Source: Patella vulgata
Lineage: Eukaryota; Mollusca; Gastropoda; Patellidae
NCBI RefSeq assembly: GCF_932274485.2
Contig: NC_065883.2
Span: 65,329,210-65,393,209, forward strand
DNA: 64,000 nucleotides
Direction: 5' to 3'
The notes beneath the pieces are model-generated. The model was not told the origin of the DNA, made no database searches, and saw nothing but the letters and a program-made list of their open reading frames with translations. Position 1 is the stretch's first letter; each line of letters begins with the position of its first letter. Shown in pieces: positions 30,986 to 42,990 of the stretch. A program made the translations under genes and the position numbers.

Positions 30986-31762
30986 TTTATTCTGCTTCCA
31001 TTCAATAAAATCGAAAATATTTATTTAGTCTTTCTGTGTATGAAAGGTGTAAAACGAATTAGAACCACATTAAGAAATAGTATACTGACTTTTGAACATG
31101 ACGGCCATTCAGGGCAGAGTTCTGTTCTTAAAGTAGGGAGTTCTCTGTACTCGTGCAAAATGGAATAGAGAACTGCTATGATTTATATGTCATAATTCTG
31201 ATCCAGTTTTCTTGTCTCTCGGCAACTTTTAACCGCCTTCAACTTGACATGCAATATATAAAGCTCATTCATGCATAATACATGTAGTGTCATTGTGGAT
31301 TCAAGGATATAGACACGGTGTTTCTTTTCAGCAACAAAGGTAAAAATTAATTATATTTTCTGGGCATATAAAGTGAATATATAGGGCACAATTCTGTAAT
31401 GGAATACAATTATTGTTTATTATTGGGCGGCATTTCAACTAGGCGTCTCTACACGATTAAAATAATGAATTAGGCAGTTTACAAATATTTGGGCGGCAAC
31501 TCCATTTCCAGTAGTGTAACTCTTCACGTTACATTCAAATGAGTGTTAAGGCCGTTTTCCATGTAGTCATTTCCATGTTTTTCGCCGGTTACATTAAAAA
31601 CGATCTCATTATATTTGCATTAAATAGACCGATTTTTTTCGCCAGCGAAAACGCGAACATGGAATATGGGCATTACCCACATTCGCATAGCGGTAACTTA
31701 GTTGTCATTTCCAGTAGTAACGTACTACTCGCCGTTATTAGTGATTACTGCACTACCGGCTG
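30986..31762. other. No recognised gene
   Basis: The first 35 bp (ATTCTGCTTCCATTCAATAA) loosely echo the left flank of the transposon (ATTCTGCTTCAATTTAATAA at about 29424), perhaps part of a longer repeat. No gene seen. Confidence 0.45.
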
Positions 31763-31840
31763 GAGGTTCTTTTACGTGCACGCCAATATATACACGGGAC
31801 CTCAATTGTTCGTCCCATCCGACCGACTAGACATAAAACA
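31763..31840 (-). mobile_element. SINE-B core fragment
   Basis: Antisense TTCTTTTACGTGCACGCCAA, ACACGGGACCTCAATTGTTC and CCGACCGACTAGACA. Confidence 0.85.
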
Positions 31841-32690
31841 CTGTACAAAGAGATATTATTATTCACGATAGGAATTTCTCTATTGAGTTCACGATCTGGT
31901 ACGCGCAGAAACGTTCTGATGCGTTTCGATACGATCAACACAATATATGATAAGACCTGATAGGGTTACCACGATTATTCCACGATTAAAACCACGATTT
32001 CGTAGCGCGAATCCTGATAGTGGGAACCAGCATTAATGTGCAGGCATTGTAAATTGGTATATAAAAAAGCAAAAGTGCAGTAAGTCACTTATTATTAGTA
32101 CCGTATGTTAATCTGGGATATTTGTGCATGAATCGTTTATGATACCACGATAGTTCCGTATCTGTTTGGTTCCCTGTTTCAAAAGCATCCGAGAATTTGA
32201 TAGGGTTTTTTCATCGTCGTCATGACACAATCTGCTACGGAACTGCTGAACAACAGAAATGTTTATTTTAGAGGCAGGATACAGGATATGCGGTTTAAAG
32301 GATGTGTGTGTGTGTGGGGGGGGGGGGGTGAGTGTGTGTGTGTGTGTAGGGGGGGGGGGGGGTCCTGCTTCGTGAAAGTTAAAGAATTCGGTGTGACAAT
32401 GTTGGTTTGTAGTGCATATCTGGATCTAAATTCCATCTTTCATCAGCTACACACCCCCAGCCCACTCCACACCACCCCACCCTTGGATTAGCCACTGATT
32501 GTTTGGCGGATTAAATTTTTGATTTGTTGTTCGTTTCTTTTTGAATATATATTTATTTGTATTAGTTACATTTTAGGTCTATTTAGATCTATCGAGTACT
32601 GTATTGTATGTATGGTTACATAACTGAATCAATACATAAAAAATATAAGACGCGCTAAACTTGGTACCGCAGCATTTAACCACGACTTGG
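31841..32690. other. No recognised gene; G-rich low complexity
   Basis: 32303-32363 consists of (GT)n and long G runs. The remainder is unassigned. Confidence 0.5.
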
Positions 32691-32698
32691 AGAATCAT

Positions 32699-33082
32699 GG
32701 GGGGTTACAGTTTCTAAGTGGGTAAGAAGCTGGCTCGCTAGCCTGGAGGTCGGGTGTTCGATCCCTGCATTGACCGAAAAAATTCATCCCGATTTTCCGG
32801 CGTGGTTCCCCCTAGTCAGTGATGTAGGGCGGAGGGCCTGACAAGGACATCTGTCTAGTCGTTCGGATGGGACGAATAACCGAGGTCCCGTGTACACATT
32901 GGCGTGCACGTAAAAGATCCCTTGACAGTTGGAATTCGATATAAGAGTAGGTCGTAGTACTGCTGTCCGGGCAAAAGTTCCCTCATAGCACACTGTATGG
33001 CGTATGCCCGTCTTCATTAGCCCAGTTCGGAGCAGAACTGTAGGACATTAAACCGCATTTCATTTCATTTTCATTTCTTTTT
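32699..33082 (+). mobile_element. SINE-B, full length, near-TSD
   Basis: Head (AGTGGGTAAGAAGCTGGC, GGGTGTTCGATCCCTGC), core and tail are complete. TTGGAGAATCAT before and TTGGAAGAATCAT after the tail look like a target duplication with one indel. This copy is a good family reference. Confidence 0.93.
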
Positions 33083-33586
33083 GGAAGAATCATCCAGAGA
33101 CTCTTACATCCGAAGAATACTCTATGCATGTAATAATACAACTCGTTCTTGATTCATTCGTGACCTTCACCTTGAAGGTTTAAGGAGTTAAGCTGGCGCC
33201 CCTTGACATAAATATTATATAACGGTCGTTAAAAATAAAACTAGAGCACATAAACTTAAGATATATTACGCATAGATTTAAAAACTAGGCCGCATATAAT
33301 AAAAGGCACAATATTAAAGTTAATCAGCTATAAAGGCTGTGGAGATACAGTTAAACCCAATCCATGGCCTAAGGCCGAAAATGGAAAGATTGCAAAATCA
33401 TGTTCTAAAAACAGGAAGCAGCTTCGGCTCTCCTATTTCTTGTCTGCGATATCACTTATGTGGAAGCAGACGTTAAACACCAGGATACTACTACTACTAG
33501 TTAAACCCATATAATAGAACTGCAGCAGGTCTTGGAAGAAACATCAAACAGGTACGGTTTGCCTTGCAGAATTCTGCCCTTTGAAT
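33083..33586. other. No recognisable feature
   Basis: No gene or known repeat seen. Confidence 0.5.
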
Positions 33587-33791
33587 GGGCTAAATCTATT
33601 TGTTAAGGCCAGATCAATTTTTGTCAAGGTCGTTGAGGTGTATATAAGGTGAGGGCGCGTGATTGTAGGTTAGGGTTAGGATAAGCATTGGGGCTAGGAC
33701 CAGGGTTAGGGTTGGTATTAGCGCTAGCCCTGTTTACATCTCATGACATATGACGAAAAATTGAGCTGGCCTTATCATTTAGCACTAACCC
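33587..33791. mobile_element. Foldback MITE, family F, copy 2
   Basis: The left end GGGCTAAATCTATTTGTTAA, then GGCCAGATCAATTTTTGTCA, pairs with the right end reversed (GGGTTAGTGCTAAATGATAA, then GGCCAGCTCAATTTTTCGTC). The centre has TTAGGGTTAGG-like words and GCCCTGTTTACATCTCATGA, shared with 11424-11621. Confidence 0.8.
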
Positions 33792-34440
33792 GTCAGAATG
33801 CGAAGACGATCCACTGGCTTCCGGTCACCCACAATTACTTGCAACTGGTTGTACTCAGTCGCAGAGACTACGCTACCCTTAAAATCGAATTTCTATTAGT
33901 CTTACTAATTCAATTTCTTAAGTACCAAAATGTTCCACGTCCTCTCTGAAGAAAATCAACACCGGATGTTGACACGGGTTATCTATTTTTGAGAATGTAC
34001 TTAAAATTGATGAGTGTGATGTGATTGATGGATTGAACCTACGGCGTTCACGTCAGTGCACCTGACCCACTTGCAGTGTAATTTGTTATTTTTATTAAAA
34101 CGAGATATGTGTAGTCGTGATTAACACAGTTGGATATTCGCCCATTTTTCTTTTACTTAGACGAGACTATTTGTAAGATAACTGTGAAAATTGATTAAAC
34201 ATACACCTCTTTCTGATGACTTTGAACTTTTATTATCTGTGCGACCTCGGAACATATTCTAGCTGGATATCGTCGTGTGGTATATTGTGTACACACATAA
34301 GAAAAGGTGATATTTTATTTTAATATACTCGCAAAATATAAAATACCCAGATTTAAAAGTGCCCATTAAAGTACATCATGTACCCGGAATGTAATGAAAT
34401 GCCCATTTATTTATAAAACACATTTCCTGTAGTGTGTGTG
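33792..34440. other. No recognised gene
   Basis: A short GT/G-run lies at 34430-34457; the rest is unassigned. Confidence 0.5.
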
Positions 34441-34447
34441 TGTGGGG

Positions 34448-34752
34448 GGGGGGGGGCTTTACGTGGCTTAGAAGTCGCTGACTCGCTAATCAGAATTACT
34501 CAGGTTCGCTCCCGGTGCATGGCCGAGAAAGTTCCTCGGGGTTTCAGGAGTGGTTTCCCCTTGTCAATGGTGTAGAACGGACGGCCTGACAAAGAACAGT
34601 GTGTATTAACTAGTTGTTCGGATGGGACAAAAAACCGAGGTACCATGTACACGATGGCGTGTACGGAAACGAACTCTTGCAAGTTGGAATTCCCTCATTC
34701 GCCTCGTTAGGGCAGACAGAAAAGTATAACGTTAAACTCTTTATTTCATTGA
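34448..34752 (+). mobile_element. SINE-B, diverged
   Basis: Head (CTCAGGTTCGCTCCCGGTGC), GAGAAAGTTCCTCGGGGTTT, CCGAGGTACCATGTACACGA and GTATAACGTTAAACTC are in order. A deletion removes part of the segment before the 3' end. Confidence 0.85.
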
Positions 34753-35689
34753 CTTCCCTTCGGGTACAAATATCTGAAGTGAAGCATAACTCCCCATTCA
34801 ACAATGAGACTACGTGTGTGGTTCTATCCAAGCTCAAATTATATACAAGCTGAAATTATAAAGCTTTAAGGCTGAAATAAACTTCCCGTAGTTATCTTCA
34901 GCCACGAAGTTATTTTTCAAAATGTCAAAATTTTGACATCTAGATATTTTCTCAATTACGGCAACTCCCGGTGGTTTTACGAATCAGTCTGTTATTACCC
35001 CCCCCCCCCCTTCCTTTCGAAATTACCGAGAATAGTATCCAATCTTCGTTCAAATTACATGGTTATCAGATCAGAGCCGGATTTACCCACTTATGGGACT
35101 TAGAACAATCTGTTTAGTGCCCCCCCCCCCACGTAATTTTAGGGTTTTGAACATGCATTATAATGAAATACCGTTATACGCTGGTGATACGTCGCAGCGA
35201 CATATTTCCACACATCCCCACCACCATCACAAATGTCTAACTGGGAACGTACATGCAGACATTTTCCCACCTTGTATTAAAAGTAGATTCCCACGATTTT
35301 TTTTTACCGGGAAGTTAATTCTAAAATACTGGATTCCCTGCAAAACACCCACAATACAAAATAGGAAGGTATCCTCAGGAATTTACGTATGTTTCGATAT
35401 TTATAGTAAATGAACAGCTACTAACGACAAATACCGGCTGAAAATGGATTCACCCTCAACGAGTCACGTGATAAACAAGGTTGATACACAAACAGATTCT
35501 TGCGACATGTGGTAGTTTTCTGCTGATTGAAATGCTTTAGAGCAAAGTTTTTCATATATTAATTAATTTGAATATGTTTTAGTCCAGATATATCATCAAA
35601 TCACACAGTCTGTACGCAAGAAGGGATCTTTGATATAGGCCTATGTTTGAGTTGAATAAAGCGATACGCTATAGACCACATGATGTTTT
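34753..35689. other. No recognised gene; C-runs
   Basis: C homopolymers lie at about 34998-35010 and 35120-35130. Short frames only, including the 106-codon frame at 35093-35413, which has no motif. Confidence 0.45.
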
Positions 35690-35702
35690 AATCTTGATGC
35701 TA

Positions 35703-35978
35703 TTTTTTTTTTAGAAATGGGGTGTAACGTCCACTCGACACAAACTAGGTCATTTCGGGACTTACACATGGTTCAATTTTATTTCAATAATTCGCTTGTG
35801 CGTAGGGGTCTTTAACAGTTGGAGGAAACCGGAGGACCCGGAGAAAACCCACGAGGTTGGACAGGCGACCCAACTCCTTGTCACGTACAACCGAGGATTT
35901 GAAACCGCGCCAGATAACTCAATGACAGACCTTATGATAGAGCGCGCACGTGCTAACCATTAGGCCATCCAACCCCCA
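35703..35978 (-). mobile_element. SINE-A with 13-bp target-site duplication
   Basis: AATCTTGATGCTA (35690-35702) and AATCTTGAGGCTA (35979-35991) flank a complete antisense SINE-A, from GTAACGTCCACTCGACAC to GCTAACCATTAGGCCATCC. The tail is T-rich rather than (AG)n. Confidence 0.93.
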
Positions 35979-36050
35979 AATCTTGAGGCTAACGACAATG
36001 GTTTTGTGCCGGTCTCCCAATGACCGTCAACCCTCGAGTTTTTCAGATCC

Positions 36051-36108
36051 CCTGTCTTCCTTATCCCAGCAGAACAGTAGGACGTCAAACCCCATTTCAT
36101 TTCATTTC
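36051..36108 (+). mobile_element. SINE-B, 58-bp 3' end with TSD
   Basis: TTTCAGATCC lies at 36041-36050 and 36109-36118. Between them is only the SINE-B terminus (CCTGTCTTCCTTATCCCAGC, AGAACAGTAGGACGTCAAAC, CATTT tail). This is an extreme 5' truncation during reverse transcription. Confidence 0.93.
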
Positions 36109-36118
36109 TTTCAGATCC

Positions 36119-36511
36119 TCTTGACCTAGTTTACGGTGATAAGTGTGTGTGGTTTTACCGGAAGCACTTCGCACAAGCCATCAAGTGCAATACACCCGAC
36201 ATTCTTAATTGTATGTACAGCGTGATAAACACATCAACGCCTACGATTCCTCATTTTCCGCGCAATGCTTTTTTTCTACATTTCGTAGAAAACGGACTTG
36301 CTGGGACCGGACAAACTGACAGTTTAATAGCCAACGGTAACATCCTGATGTTTGTGACAAGTACGTTTGTCTACGCATCGTGTTGTCTTCCTGAGTCGAG
36401 ACGGTACAGAACAGTACAGAGATAGAGGGTGGGGTGTGTGTATGTGGGGGGGGGGGGCTCCACTCGACACATACACATACACACTAGGAGTCTCTAGCAG
36501 GGTGGCTGAAA
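36119..36511. other. No recognised gene
   Basis: The 92-codon plus frame at 36147-36425 has no motif I can identify. A G-run lies at 36447-36457. Confidence 0.4.
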
Positions 36512-36543
36512 TCACATGAGGGTTAGTGCTAAATGATCAGGCC
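36512..36543. mobile_element. Foldback family F end fragment
   Basis: GAGGGTTAGTGCTAAATGAT then CAGGCCGGCTCA matches the terminal repeat of 33587-33791. Confidence 0.65.
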
Positions 36544-36558
36544 GGCTCAGTGTGCCAT

Positions 36559-36735
36559 GGTCTACTTTTATATCGAATTCCAACTGCCAAGGGTTTTCTC
36601 CGGGTCCTCCGGTGTCCTGCCACTTCTAAAGACTCCTATACAGAAATGATTTAATAAAATAAAATTAAACCATGTTAGTCCTGAAATGACCTAGTTTGTG
36701 TCGAGTGGACGTTACCCCCCCCCCCCTTTCTATCT
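36559..36735 (+). mobile_element. SINE-B / SINE-A chimera
   Basis: Antisense SINE-B core (CTACTTTTATATCGAATTCC, AACTGCCAAGGG) switches within a few bases to sense SINE-A core (TTTTCTCCGGGTCCTCCGGT) and continues to GACCTAGTTTGTGTCGAGTG and a C/CT tail. The junction GGGTTTTC is clean. Confidence 0.8.
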
Positions 36736-38711
36736 CTCTATCTGTACTTATCTTTACCTCATCTTTGTATTGCGAAAATTTTACACTAGGCCTAATACAA
36801 TGGGATAACATCTTTGCTAATGGGTTTTAATGTAACCCTATTGTGTGTATTATAAAGTAGGGCCTAATTAAAACAGTACGCCTAATCCTGAACATTAATC
36901 AATAACCAAATGAAGTATAAAAGCAATCTAACTAAAATTCTGTTTGAGGCTAAAACTGCAACGACCATACACGGCGATAATATATGTTTCGTGTGCACTT
37001 TTGTTAACGTTGAAACTTGAACTATTATATAGGCAATCATTTCCAGACAGCAATCGCTCGTTATTAATAAAGAACGGTAACTAAAATAGTATAATTATTA
37101 GATAGCTTTTCTTTATAACCCGCTTCATTATCAGCTACTGTATTGAGCAGCCAATTAAATAACTTCATTCAGATAGCGAAACCGACTAACTCAGGTGAAC
37201 ACCCCTCGTGAGTAAATAGACTCGTCTGCCTGGTAGTTATTCACAAACCGTGTTGGTCTTATTCATGGCGGATGTATTTTATTATGGGGAGGCTGTTTTG
37301 TTTAATGAAAGAATTTGAAACATATACGCTATGTAAACCGACTCGTACGTGAGGATATGATATTAAAGGCGTCTAATTTTCTATCTACATAAGGTAAGTG
37401 AATATTTTAAGACACCGTACCTTCTGTTCGGACATACGACATCTTGGTCTGCTCTCTAGGAAATCGAGTGTGTTTGAGTGTGTCAGAATGGTTAACGCCA
37501 ATAACGGTAGACTGCAGTGAGCCTTGTTCATGAATGTAAAACACACAAATCGGCTGAGCGATAATGGACATGGCCGCCACGGAAACCTGATATCATTTGA
37601 TGCAACCCGTTTGCATATATTTAGACTTTTATTTTCTTGTGAACAATATTTTATATTATTTCTTGCAATTGCTTGGTAATTGTTCTATGACTATAACCTA
37701 GGCACGTGTCTCCATTTTAAAATAGTTCAATGGCGTTTTTATAAATTATGCATAGCCTAGTTGTTGGTGAGTTCCGAGGGGTTGTCGTACTTTTAATAAT
37801 GGCGAATGTTCGACCTTAACCTTGAATATTCCTCGAGGGTGTTTGTACTGATGGGTCGACGTCTCACGGATTTTAGGTTTAGCAGTGTATCTTTAAATCG
37901 GGACGCTATTAATATTATTGAGTATATGCTATAGCCTATATCCGGAATTGATGGTAACCCTTGGGCGTCTTCATTTCGCCCCATTGACTTATCTTTTTAT
38001 ATAATATTTCCGCCATTAGGCTGCATGTGGGTCAGCCATTACCACCAATCTATGGCCATTACGCAAAGAAGCAAAGCATTATCGTAATGCTTGACACGGT
38101 CATGGCTTCACGCGGGTATTATTAACGTCCTTCACCTTGCGTCTAAAATCTAAATATAACTACATTAATAAATTATTCGTGATAGTGATAGAGACTGATA
38201 GTCGACAGTGAATATTTTAACGGATACGGTACCTGTACATGTATAGACTATTTAATACATATTTCAACATTTAGATTCTCAATAAAGAAATTGATTTGTT
38301 GTTGATGAGGGATTCATATTTTTATTTTTTTTTTATTTTTATACACATTCAGTTTAATGAAAATAAAGGAATTTAGGAAACCAGTTGTGTTCATGTAGAT
38401 AGTTGAGGCTACTTATATTGTGTAATTTCTGTAAAACATTTAGTTCAAACATGACGTATGCACAGTTGTGAAATTTTGAGTTTTATTCTAAGCTTAACAT
38501 ATCATTTGCACTGAAAAGTACCGTAGGTGTGGGATTGATGGGGCAGTTGTTTCTAATGACAACCAGTAAGAAATAGTGAATGAATTCTCATTGCGCAATG
38601 ATTTCTATGTCTAAATCTCTATTAAGATGACCGGTCCTTGAGTATAATACCAAATAAGGAATCATCTGATGATGTCGTTATTTTTTTACTCTGTTCAATA
38701 GAGATAAGAGA
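36736..38711. other. No recognised gene
   Basis: The longest repeat-free stretch of the window, AT-rich with only short frames. It may be intron or intergenic. Nothing in it could be named. Confidence 0.5.
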
Positions 38712-38812
38712 AATGAAATGGAATGGGGTTAAAGGTCATACATGTACTGATCTGCACTGACAGGTATACGCCATACAGTGGGCTATAAGGGGAATTTTGC
38801 TCAGACTGACAT
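38712..38812 (-). mobile_element. SINE-B 3' fragment
   Basis: Antisense GAAATGGAATGGGGTTAAAG, GTATACGCCATACAGTGGGC and GGGGAATTTTGCTCAGACTG. CATACATGTACTG replaces the usual CCTACTG. Confidence 0.8.
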
Positions 38813-39409
38813 TAATATTAATAATACATTTTTTCGTCAGGATCTCCAATGCTGTCGTATCAGCTTATTTTCGCTACTGCATTTTCTGAAACTGGACGTA
38901 CATGTAGTAGAAAAAATCCTAATTTCGATTGACTGATGATATTTATTCACGAACATTACTGACTTGAACTTCAAGTCTTATATATTAGCCTATTCAGAAT
39001 ACAACATTTTCCATAACAAATTACCAAGAATTGTTTTTGTTGAAGTCTGGTTATATTAAAGAAAATGGCAGCTTATAATTACCCTATTTCCCACCGGAAG
39101 CTCATTTACCCAATTCTGGCCGGTTGGTTTCAAAATGGATTAAAGTGTTCTTATCAGAAATGCTAAAAAAAAAGATTCAGCAGAGCTTTTTCTCAGGAGA
39201 GCGATTTACCCTTTTTCCAATTTCAGGAGAGATTTTTTTGACTTCAGGAATTTATTCAGGTGTGGCCAGAGAACTACGCCAGAAAAAAGTTCTAAAGCAC
39301 AAGTTAAAAAACCGTAGATGGTTGGAATTCGATGAAAAATAATAAGAATTGCTGCAACATGTATCTGAGCAGAATTCTCCTCCTTCCTATCATTTCACAC
39401 ATTATAACC
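38813..39409. other. No recognised gene
   Basis: The 72-codon frame at 39124-39342 has no motif. TTCAGGAGAG(C/A)GATTT recurs at about 39193 and 39222. Confidence 0.45.
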
Positions 39410-39600
39410 ATTGGGATGGATAGAACTGGACTAAACTTGATCCATAACTTTTGATTACAGAATACAATGGAAGGGAATAGTTAACAACGTAATAACTTTT
39501 GAATACATTGGGATAGATATAACTGGATTAAACTTTTGAATGCATCTGGATGGAGAGAACTGGATTAAACTTGACCTACATGTACTATAAATAACTTTTG
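39410..39600. repeat. Diverged short tandem repeats
   Basis: TTGGGATGGATAGAACTGGA, TTGGGATAGATATAACTGGA and CTGGATGGAGAGAACTGGAT each lead into TTAAACTT. About three units of uneven length. Confidence 0.75.
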
Positions 39601-39700
39601 GCCTAATTTAACTGCAATAACCAAGCACCAAAATAATAGGTCCTATGTTTTACTATATTTGTGTTGATTTCTGATGCATTTATTATTTTACTAGCAGGAT

Positions 39701-40185
39701 ACCCGGCTTCGCTCGGGGGTCATATAACTCCGAAACCGGAAGTGGTAGACTAATGCCACCTGGCCTATGTTACTTCCCGATCCGAGCTACCCATATACCC
39801 CAAATTTCAGACTCGGGGCAGACCTAGTGTAGCCGCCAACCCCGAACAGACAGACAGATACCCGGCTTCGCTTGGGGGTCATAACTCCGAAACCGGAAGT
39901 GGTAGACTAACGCCAACTGGCCTATGTTACTCCCCGGTCCGAGTTACCCCTATACCCCAAATTTCAGACTCGGGGCAGACCTAGAGTAGCCACCAACCCC
40001 GAACAGACAGACAAGACAGATACCCGGCTTCACTCGGGGGTCATAACTCCGAAACCAGAAGTGGTAGACTAACGCCACCTGGCCTATGTTATTCCCCGGT
40101 CCGACCTACCCCTAAACCCCAAATTTCAGACTCGGGGCAGACCTAGTGTAGCCGCCAACCCCGAACAGACAGACAGACAAACGAC
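39701..40185. repeat. GC-rich tandem array, about 160-bp unit, three copies
   Basis: Units start at 39701, 39860 and 40022 with ACCCGGCTTCGCTCGGGGGT, which can form a CCCG/CGGG stem-loop. They continue through AACTCCGAAACCGGAAGTGG and CAAATTTCAGACTCGGGGCA and end in CGAACAGACAGACAGA. Units differ by a few substitutions. The array stands out as GC-rich in AT-rich surroundings. CAGACAGA tails followed by a TATATA stretch are seen at the 3' ends of some invertebrate retroelements, but I cannot assign one. Confidence 0.93.
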
Positions 40186-40287
40186 AGTCACAAATATATA
40201 TATAGATAAATGATCATCGATCGATTCAATGGTTTTCTTCATATGGGCATTTTAGGTTGACATGAAATAACTAAGATTAAGATGGCA

Positions 40288-40508
40288 TAAGATTGACAAG
40301 AATGAAATAACTTAAATGACATACATGTACAATGTACATTTAGCCATAAACCGGGCAATCTTTTTTAAGATTGACATGAATGAAATACATGTACTAAGAT
40401 GGCATACATGTACAATGTACATTTAGCCATAAACCGGGCAATCTGTTTTAAGATTGACATGAATGAAATAACTAAAATGACATACATGTAGCAATAAACT
40501 GTGCAATG
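40288..40508. repeat. Tandem repeat, about 80-bp unit, 2.7 copies
   Basis: AAGATTGACATGAATGAAAT, ACATACATGTACAATGTACA and TTTAGCCATAAACCGGGCAA repeat from about 40288, 40372 and 40451. The third unit is partial. Confidence 0.92.
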
Positions 40509-40552
40509 ATAGACCTTATGATCCAAAACACAGGCGTTAACCATTATATAAA

Positions 40553-41160
40553 ACCTCATGTGACATTAAATATGGTTTATTTTTATAGTTTGAGAGATTT
40601 ATGAATGAAATTTTTGATTTTCTGTAAAATAAAATATATTTTGATTGACATCACCTGTGATGTGAGCTTACTTTTAATAGCAAATGATAAAGTTTACATG
40701 GAATATGAGTATATATTTTGACATTTATTTGTCTTCATAATGGTTTATGTATACATGTATGTTTTATTAAATTTATGTATGTTTACTGCACGTAGCATTT
40801 ACATAAATTTACATGTACATAAATATGGACAGAGCCAGAAGCGGAGCATTACACTTTATGTACATTCCTTTTTTATTGTGTCTCGTTTGTATGTTTGCCT
40901 ATTAAATGCGTCTTGATGATACCTTTATTATCGTAAAAAAATGTTAAACGAAAGATAATTGGTTCTATAAATGTCTGAAAATGGTTGATAAATATATCAC
41001 ATGCCATATTATCGTGCAATTAACACAACAAATGGAGATGTTCTTTTCCAATAACTTTTTTTAAAGCAGTTTAGATACATGTATTTGACATAAGAGAATA
41101 TGTTTGACGCCATTGTACGACCTACTAGACTGGAAATATGATATTTAGTTTTCACTGACA
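40553..41160 (-). repeat. Dispersed repeat R2, copy 2
   Basis: Reverse-orientation counterpart of 23622-24214. Relative to that copy it has extra CATGTA after TA at about 40754-40759 and 41077-41082. Reversed, the segment GGCGTCAAACATATTCTCTT parallels GGGCTCACACATTTTCTCTT in copy 1. Confidence 0.85.
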
Positions 41161-42303
41161 ATATATCATGCAGTCCAAATGAACTCATCTGGTAGCTGAC
41201 ATTTTGACTTTTGTGCAGGACATGAAGCATCAATAAATTATAAATAATATCATTTAAAACACTGATAAATGAAAAATCTATGAGACAGACAAAATGACGG
41301 ACACCTGATGTAATGATGTATTGTGTCTGACAAGGCCTGAATTTATGGCTGTAACTGTCTGCATGAAAGGGAGAAAAAACAAAACAGTATTGACATCACA
41401 ATGAATTTAATATGTCTGCAGAAATGTCAATATGTAACAAAGAAAAATTCTATTAAAATTATAGAATATTAATATTAAAAACCAATATCTTACAGATCAC
41501 TGAATCATGGCTAGATTAATTACAAATGTTTTCAGTTTTATAAATATATTTCCCTGCGACAACATTCTTTTTATTCCATTGTCAGGAAAAATGGAAAGAA
41601 GTTTAGCATATCATTTTTTGTAAATCTGTCATTTTAGGACTAACATGCAGTTATTAAGTTATTACAGTGTGTACGTGTAGTTTTATGGTCATGCCATCCT
41701 CGGTTATTTATCTCACCAATTGAAATTATCTGCCCTTGATCTACAAACCAATCAAAAAATAGTTTACATACCAGTCTTGGCGCCATTGTTTACATGTACG
41801 TTCACCACAATTATCTTGGTTGCAATAACTTGAATGGTGGATAAAAATAACACAAGTACATGTATCAAGGGTGGATAATTTGCCTATTTGCACTGTAACC
41901 TGGGTATCATTTAATCTTGTGTATCTACATTTGTAGCACTAATTTCTTTCACATTCGTCAAATCTTTGTTTAAAATTCTTGTAAAATCACCCAAAATCTT
42001 CTAATTATCAAAGTTAATCAATCAGCTTTAAACTGGACACAAGAACAAATTAGATGATTTTCAGTGATTTTAAATGATTTTTACGAATATTGAATGAATG
42101 TGAAAGAAATTAGTGTTAAATACACACACAATTGAATGATACTCAGGTTCCCCCCCCCCCCCTCACACCCTTTACCCCAGTAATTTTTGTCGCCAGGTAA
42201 TTCGTAAACACAGGTAATTTTAATTTGGCCTTAATGGGAAATCCTGATATTCTACCTGGGACTGGAACCAACTAAAATTAAATATTATTAAATTATCTGA
42301 GGA
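41161..42303. other. No recognised gene
   Basis: AT-rich. A C-run lies at 42151-42162. No reading frame of interest. Confidence 0.5.
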
Positions 42304-42317
42304 TTCCTCTGTAAACT

Positions 42318-42675
42318 GGGGGCTCTGTGTGTAAGACGGTTCGCTAACTAAATGGTCCCTTGTTCGATCCAGTGTTGGTTAAAACAGTTCTTCTTGATTT
42401 TCCAGCGTTGTCACTCATTGGTCAGTGTTGTAGAAAGGAGGGACTGGCAATCCCGGATGTATAGTCTGTTGGATGGGACAAAAAAAACACCCAAGATCCC
42501 TTGTACACATTGGCGTGAGCGGTGAACGTAAAAGAACAGTTTAAATTTGATAAGAGTTGGTCGTAGTGCCGCAGTCCGGGCAAAATTTTCTGCATAGCAC
42601 ATTGAATTACGTAAGCTTGTTTTCATAAGCCCATTCAGTGCAGAAAAGTAGCGTGTTAAACCCCATTTCTTTTCA
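42318..42675 (+). mobile_element. SINE-B, diverged, imperfect TSD
   Basis: Head (TGTAAGACGGTTCGCTAACT, CTTGTTCGATCC), core and GTGTTAAACCCCATTTC are present. TTCCTCTGTAAACT before and TTCCTGTGTAAATT after are similar enough to be an aged target duplication. Confidence 0.87.
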
Positions 42676-42990
42676 TTTCCTGTGTAAATTATTAAGGTAC
42701 ATTTATTTGAGGGCATTGACACCTTTAATACTAAATAAGGAGAAATAAATTATCAGACAATTATGAAATCAATGATATTGTACGAGAGAGCATTGTGTAG
42801 ATGAATTATTGATAAATTGTAGTTTTTATCTTTGCACGATGAAATTGTGTCAAGTAACAAGGAATATTTGATCAACGAGAAGTACTGTATCAATCAATAA
42901 TGTCGTGGGTTATAGATTATTATCTTTCAAAATATTGGTTAACCCTCTAGCACGTAAATACTGTCTACCCCAATTCCTTGAACTTGAAGA

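Noticed and set aside
39701-40185. Hammerhead-ribozyme retrozyme
   Set aside because: I looked for a CTGATGA core with a following GAAA and found none within the unit; CCGAAACC alone is not enough.
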